Part shown: positions 62,297 to 64,000 of the stretch, one piece after another | Layout of the letters: the number at the start of each line of letters is the position of its first letter | How positions within the stretch are numbered: position 1 is the stretch's first letter | Assembly: GCA_950106755.1 (NCBI GenBank) | Contig: OX467087.1 | Location: forward strand, 21,146,047 to 21,210,046 | From: Climacium dendroides | Lineage: Eukaryota > Streptophyta > Bryopsida > Hypnales > Climaciaceae | Reading direction: 5' to 3' | Length of the DNA stretch: 64,000 nt | Program-made: the position numbers and the translations under genes | The notes under the pieces: model-generated | Databases searched by the model: none | Seen by the model: only the letters and a program-made list of their open reading frames with translations | Told to the model about the DNA's origin: nothing

Positions 62297-62902
62297 CTAC
62301 TCAGGGATAGTGATGAGCCCCGCTCGAAATAGAAGTAGCTTCAACTCATTGAAGCTATAACTAGGTGCATGAATGAACTTGTCATCATGGATATCCATCT
62401 TGCAAAAATACCTATACAAATAATATAGATGTTTACAGTTCACATACTGCTGCCTTCCTCCAATTGCCGAGACAGCCATATTCACAAAATCCGGGCAAGT
62501 GCACGAGGGGAACATACCAACCGTAATTTGATATACGTTTTTGATAGGGTGAGATCCCGTCTCCAATTCCACTATTGCGCCAAGGCCTGGAAAAAGGAGT
62601 AGGGTCACTCCTAGAATTTGTCCTTTTATGTTCCCAGCACTCTCCCACTTGTTCCGTTGTTCTGTACTTGGAGCATTTGCAATTCTTCTGATGGTTCGGT
62701 TGTTCCTGATTGTTGGATAAGCATCCGGGTTCTTGGGTGGTGGTTCGTCATACAAAGCACTTTTAAAAATCTTGGACATGGTGAACAATCGGCGAGGCGA
62801 CAGGGTGGGTCGTTCTTGGAGGTGGAAGCCTGCATGCTGCAGTAATAAAGTTTCGTCTCGATTGAGATTTGTCCCAATCAATACGGGCCAAACCTCCGGC
62901 AC
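62297..62902 (-). pseudogene. SWIM zinc-finger, transposase-type fragment
   Basis: An open frame of about 200 codons ends with TAG at 62297. It contains a SWIM zinc finger: Cys134, Cys136, Cys156 and His158 in the C-x-C-x19-C-x-H arrangement, within SCTCPDF...NCKHLYYL. SWIM fingers of this kind are typical of Mutator-type and related plant transposase ORFs. The frame has no convincing ATG at its upstream end; the first ATG would remove about 40 residues. It runs directly into the CACTATAAGAAA sequence at 62904, as if truncated there. A catalytic transposase domain is not present. An exon of a host SWIM gene starting at a TATAG acceptor is the alternative. Confidence 0.6.
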
Positions 62903-62903
62903 C

Positions 62904-64000
62904 CACTATAAGAAATCAATGTTTTTTTTAACAAGGGAAAAAACGTGCCGTGATGTCTAATTTAATAAGGACGATGCCTGTAGTGACGTCTAAAAAAATC
63001 CGTTTAAAAAAACGGGCCAAAAACGTGCCATGTTATGTGCTGAAACGTGCTTAAATTTTTTGTGACATCAAAAACAACAGGGTCACCTAAGAGTTTCTGA
63101 GAGTGCCATGTGGAGGGGTTTTGGCATCCACGTAGGATTTTTAACGATGGGTAGGGACACGTTGGACAACTTTTTCATCCACCGACGTTCTGACGTGTCC
63201 AATGACGTGGACCCCTAAATATCCAACGTGGAAAATAATTTCCGGTGCACGCAGCCTACGTGGCAGCTGACGTGGCACTCTTCTGCGGTACATGCCGGTG
63301 TTCTGTGTGATGTTCTCTGGGACGTCACATTTGACAGGAGGATGTTTTAAATGACATCAGAGTCAACGAGAATGTGCTTTACGAAACGAGCTGGGTGGAT
63401 AATATTGTGGAATTTATTCTTTGCTGAAATCGCAGACATCGTCCACATACACGTCTATTGTGACATTCAGTAGAGCAACCCGTGTACTGGGGTATGCATT
63501 GCTTTGCGCTCAGTGTTCCGTTTGACACGCACAGTGACATCTGTAGTGTTTTCTTGAGCATTACAGAAGACATACAATGCGAGAGGAAGGATGTTTTCTC
63601 GAACGAAATGAACAACGTGAATCATAAACCTCAACATCAAAGACGATGTACTCTACAACCCATACACATGAGTGAATGGAAGATTGAGATATGCCATTAG
63701 AAGATGAATTATGTGTCTTTGTAAGAGATGTCCAAGCATAGAAGCCTGTGTTTTCAATGGCATTGAGATTATAAGGCCACTTGCCAACTTCTGCACAAAA
63801 ATGCCATAGTCTAGTACTACGAAGAAATCCACAACAACATTAACTACAACACTTTCGATGAAAACATGGTGCGTTCTACTCAATGTTCTGAATAACATGC
63901 TTGACCATCATATGCGATGTGAAGTTGGACACGCTGTGGCAAATAGAGACTCACTTCTTCCGAGGTGCATCCGATTTCTTGACAACAGCAGCCTGCATCG
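62904..64000 (+). mobile_element. Probable CACTA element end running out of the window
   Basis: The segment starts CACTATAAGAAATCAATG, close to the plant CACTA consensus terminus. It is followed by about 400 bp dense in ACGT-core motifs (ACGTGCC, GACGTC, GACGTGG), as expected of CACTA subterminal repeats. The opposite end and any transposase would be beyond the window, so the call rests on the terminus and motif density. Sequence beyond about 63,350 shows no recognisable coding region. Confidence 0.5.

Noticed and set aside
1..64000. CRISPR arrays, rRNA genes, tRNA genes
   Set aside because: No regular repeat-spacer array, rRNA core motif or convincing tRNA A/B-box pair was seen on either strand. 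Short GTTCAAATC-like strings lacked cloverleaf context.

Overview
This is nuclear DNA from a land plant. The strongest evidence is a complete, intron-rich DICER-LIKE 1 (DCL1) gene with the full plant domain order, accompanied by a microsomal cytochrome b5, an EVE-domain protein, a DUF1295/steroid-reductase-like membrane protein, plant-type splice sites and plant DNA transposons (CACTA, Stowaway). The DCL1 protein differs clearly from my recollection of the Arabidopsis protein. The genes are compact islands of fairly balanced base composition set in very AT-rich repeat DNA. I infer a bryophyte-grade plant, but the species cannot be fixed from the sequence alone.

Layout. Bases 1-18,130 are an AT-rich repeat field with no credible gene: degenerate terminal-inverted-repeat (TIR) elements, a CACTA-type MITE, minisatellites, and one unexplained GC-richer island at 14.9-15.8 kb. 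Bases 18,560-30,320 (+) hold DCL1 in 19 coding exons (about 1,846 residues). Two of its introns have GC-AG ends, intron 1 carries a MITE, and intron 13 carries a miRNA-like hairpin. A 909-bp TIR element follows, then a single-exon EVE-domain gene (32,430-33,317, +) whose N-terminal coding segment is duplicated just upstream as a short uORF. Bases 34.9-43.5 kb are again AT-rich repeats with two CACTA-type MITEs that have intact 3-bp target duplications.

The right half has three minus-strand genes. They are a three-exon tail-anchored cytochrome b5 (45,759-44,042) with a Stowaway-like MITE in each intron, a nine-exon DUF1295 membrane protein (53,975-49,977), and a two-exon single-pass membrane protein with a five-heptad leucine zipper (57,285-56,437). 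The right edge holds a SWIM zinc-finger transposase-type fragment abutting what looks like a CACTA element end that runs out of the window.

The genes do not form a pathway. DCL1 is the nuclear microRNA-processing enzyme; cytochrome b5 and the DUF1295 protein are probably ER membrane redox or lipid proteins; the other two are of unknown or loosely inferred role. The observations most worth testing are the intronic hairpin in DCL1 and a family of elements with TTAA-flanked, CCC-type ends that resemble piggyBac termini. All exon coordinates were read by eye from splice signals and family resemblance, without transcript evidence.
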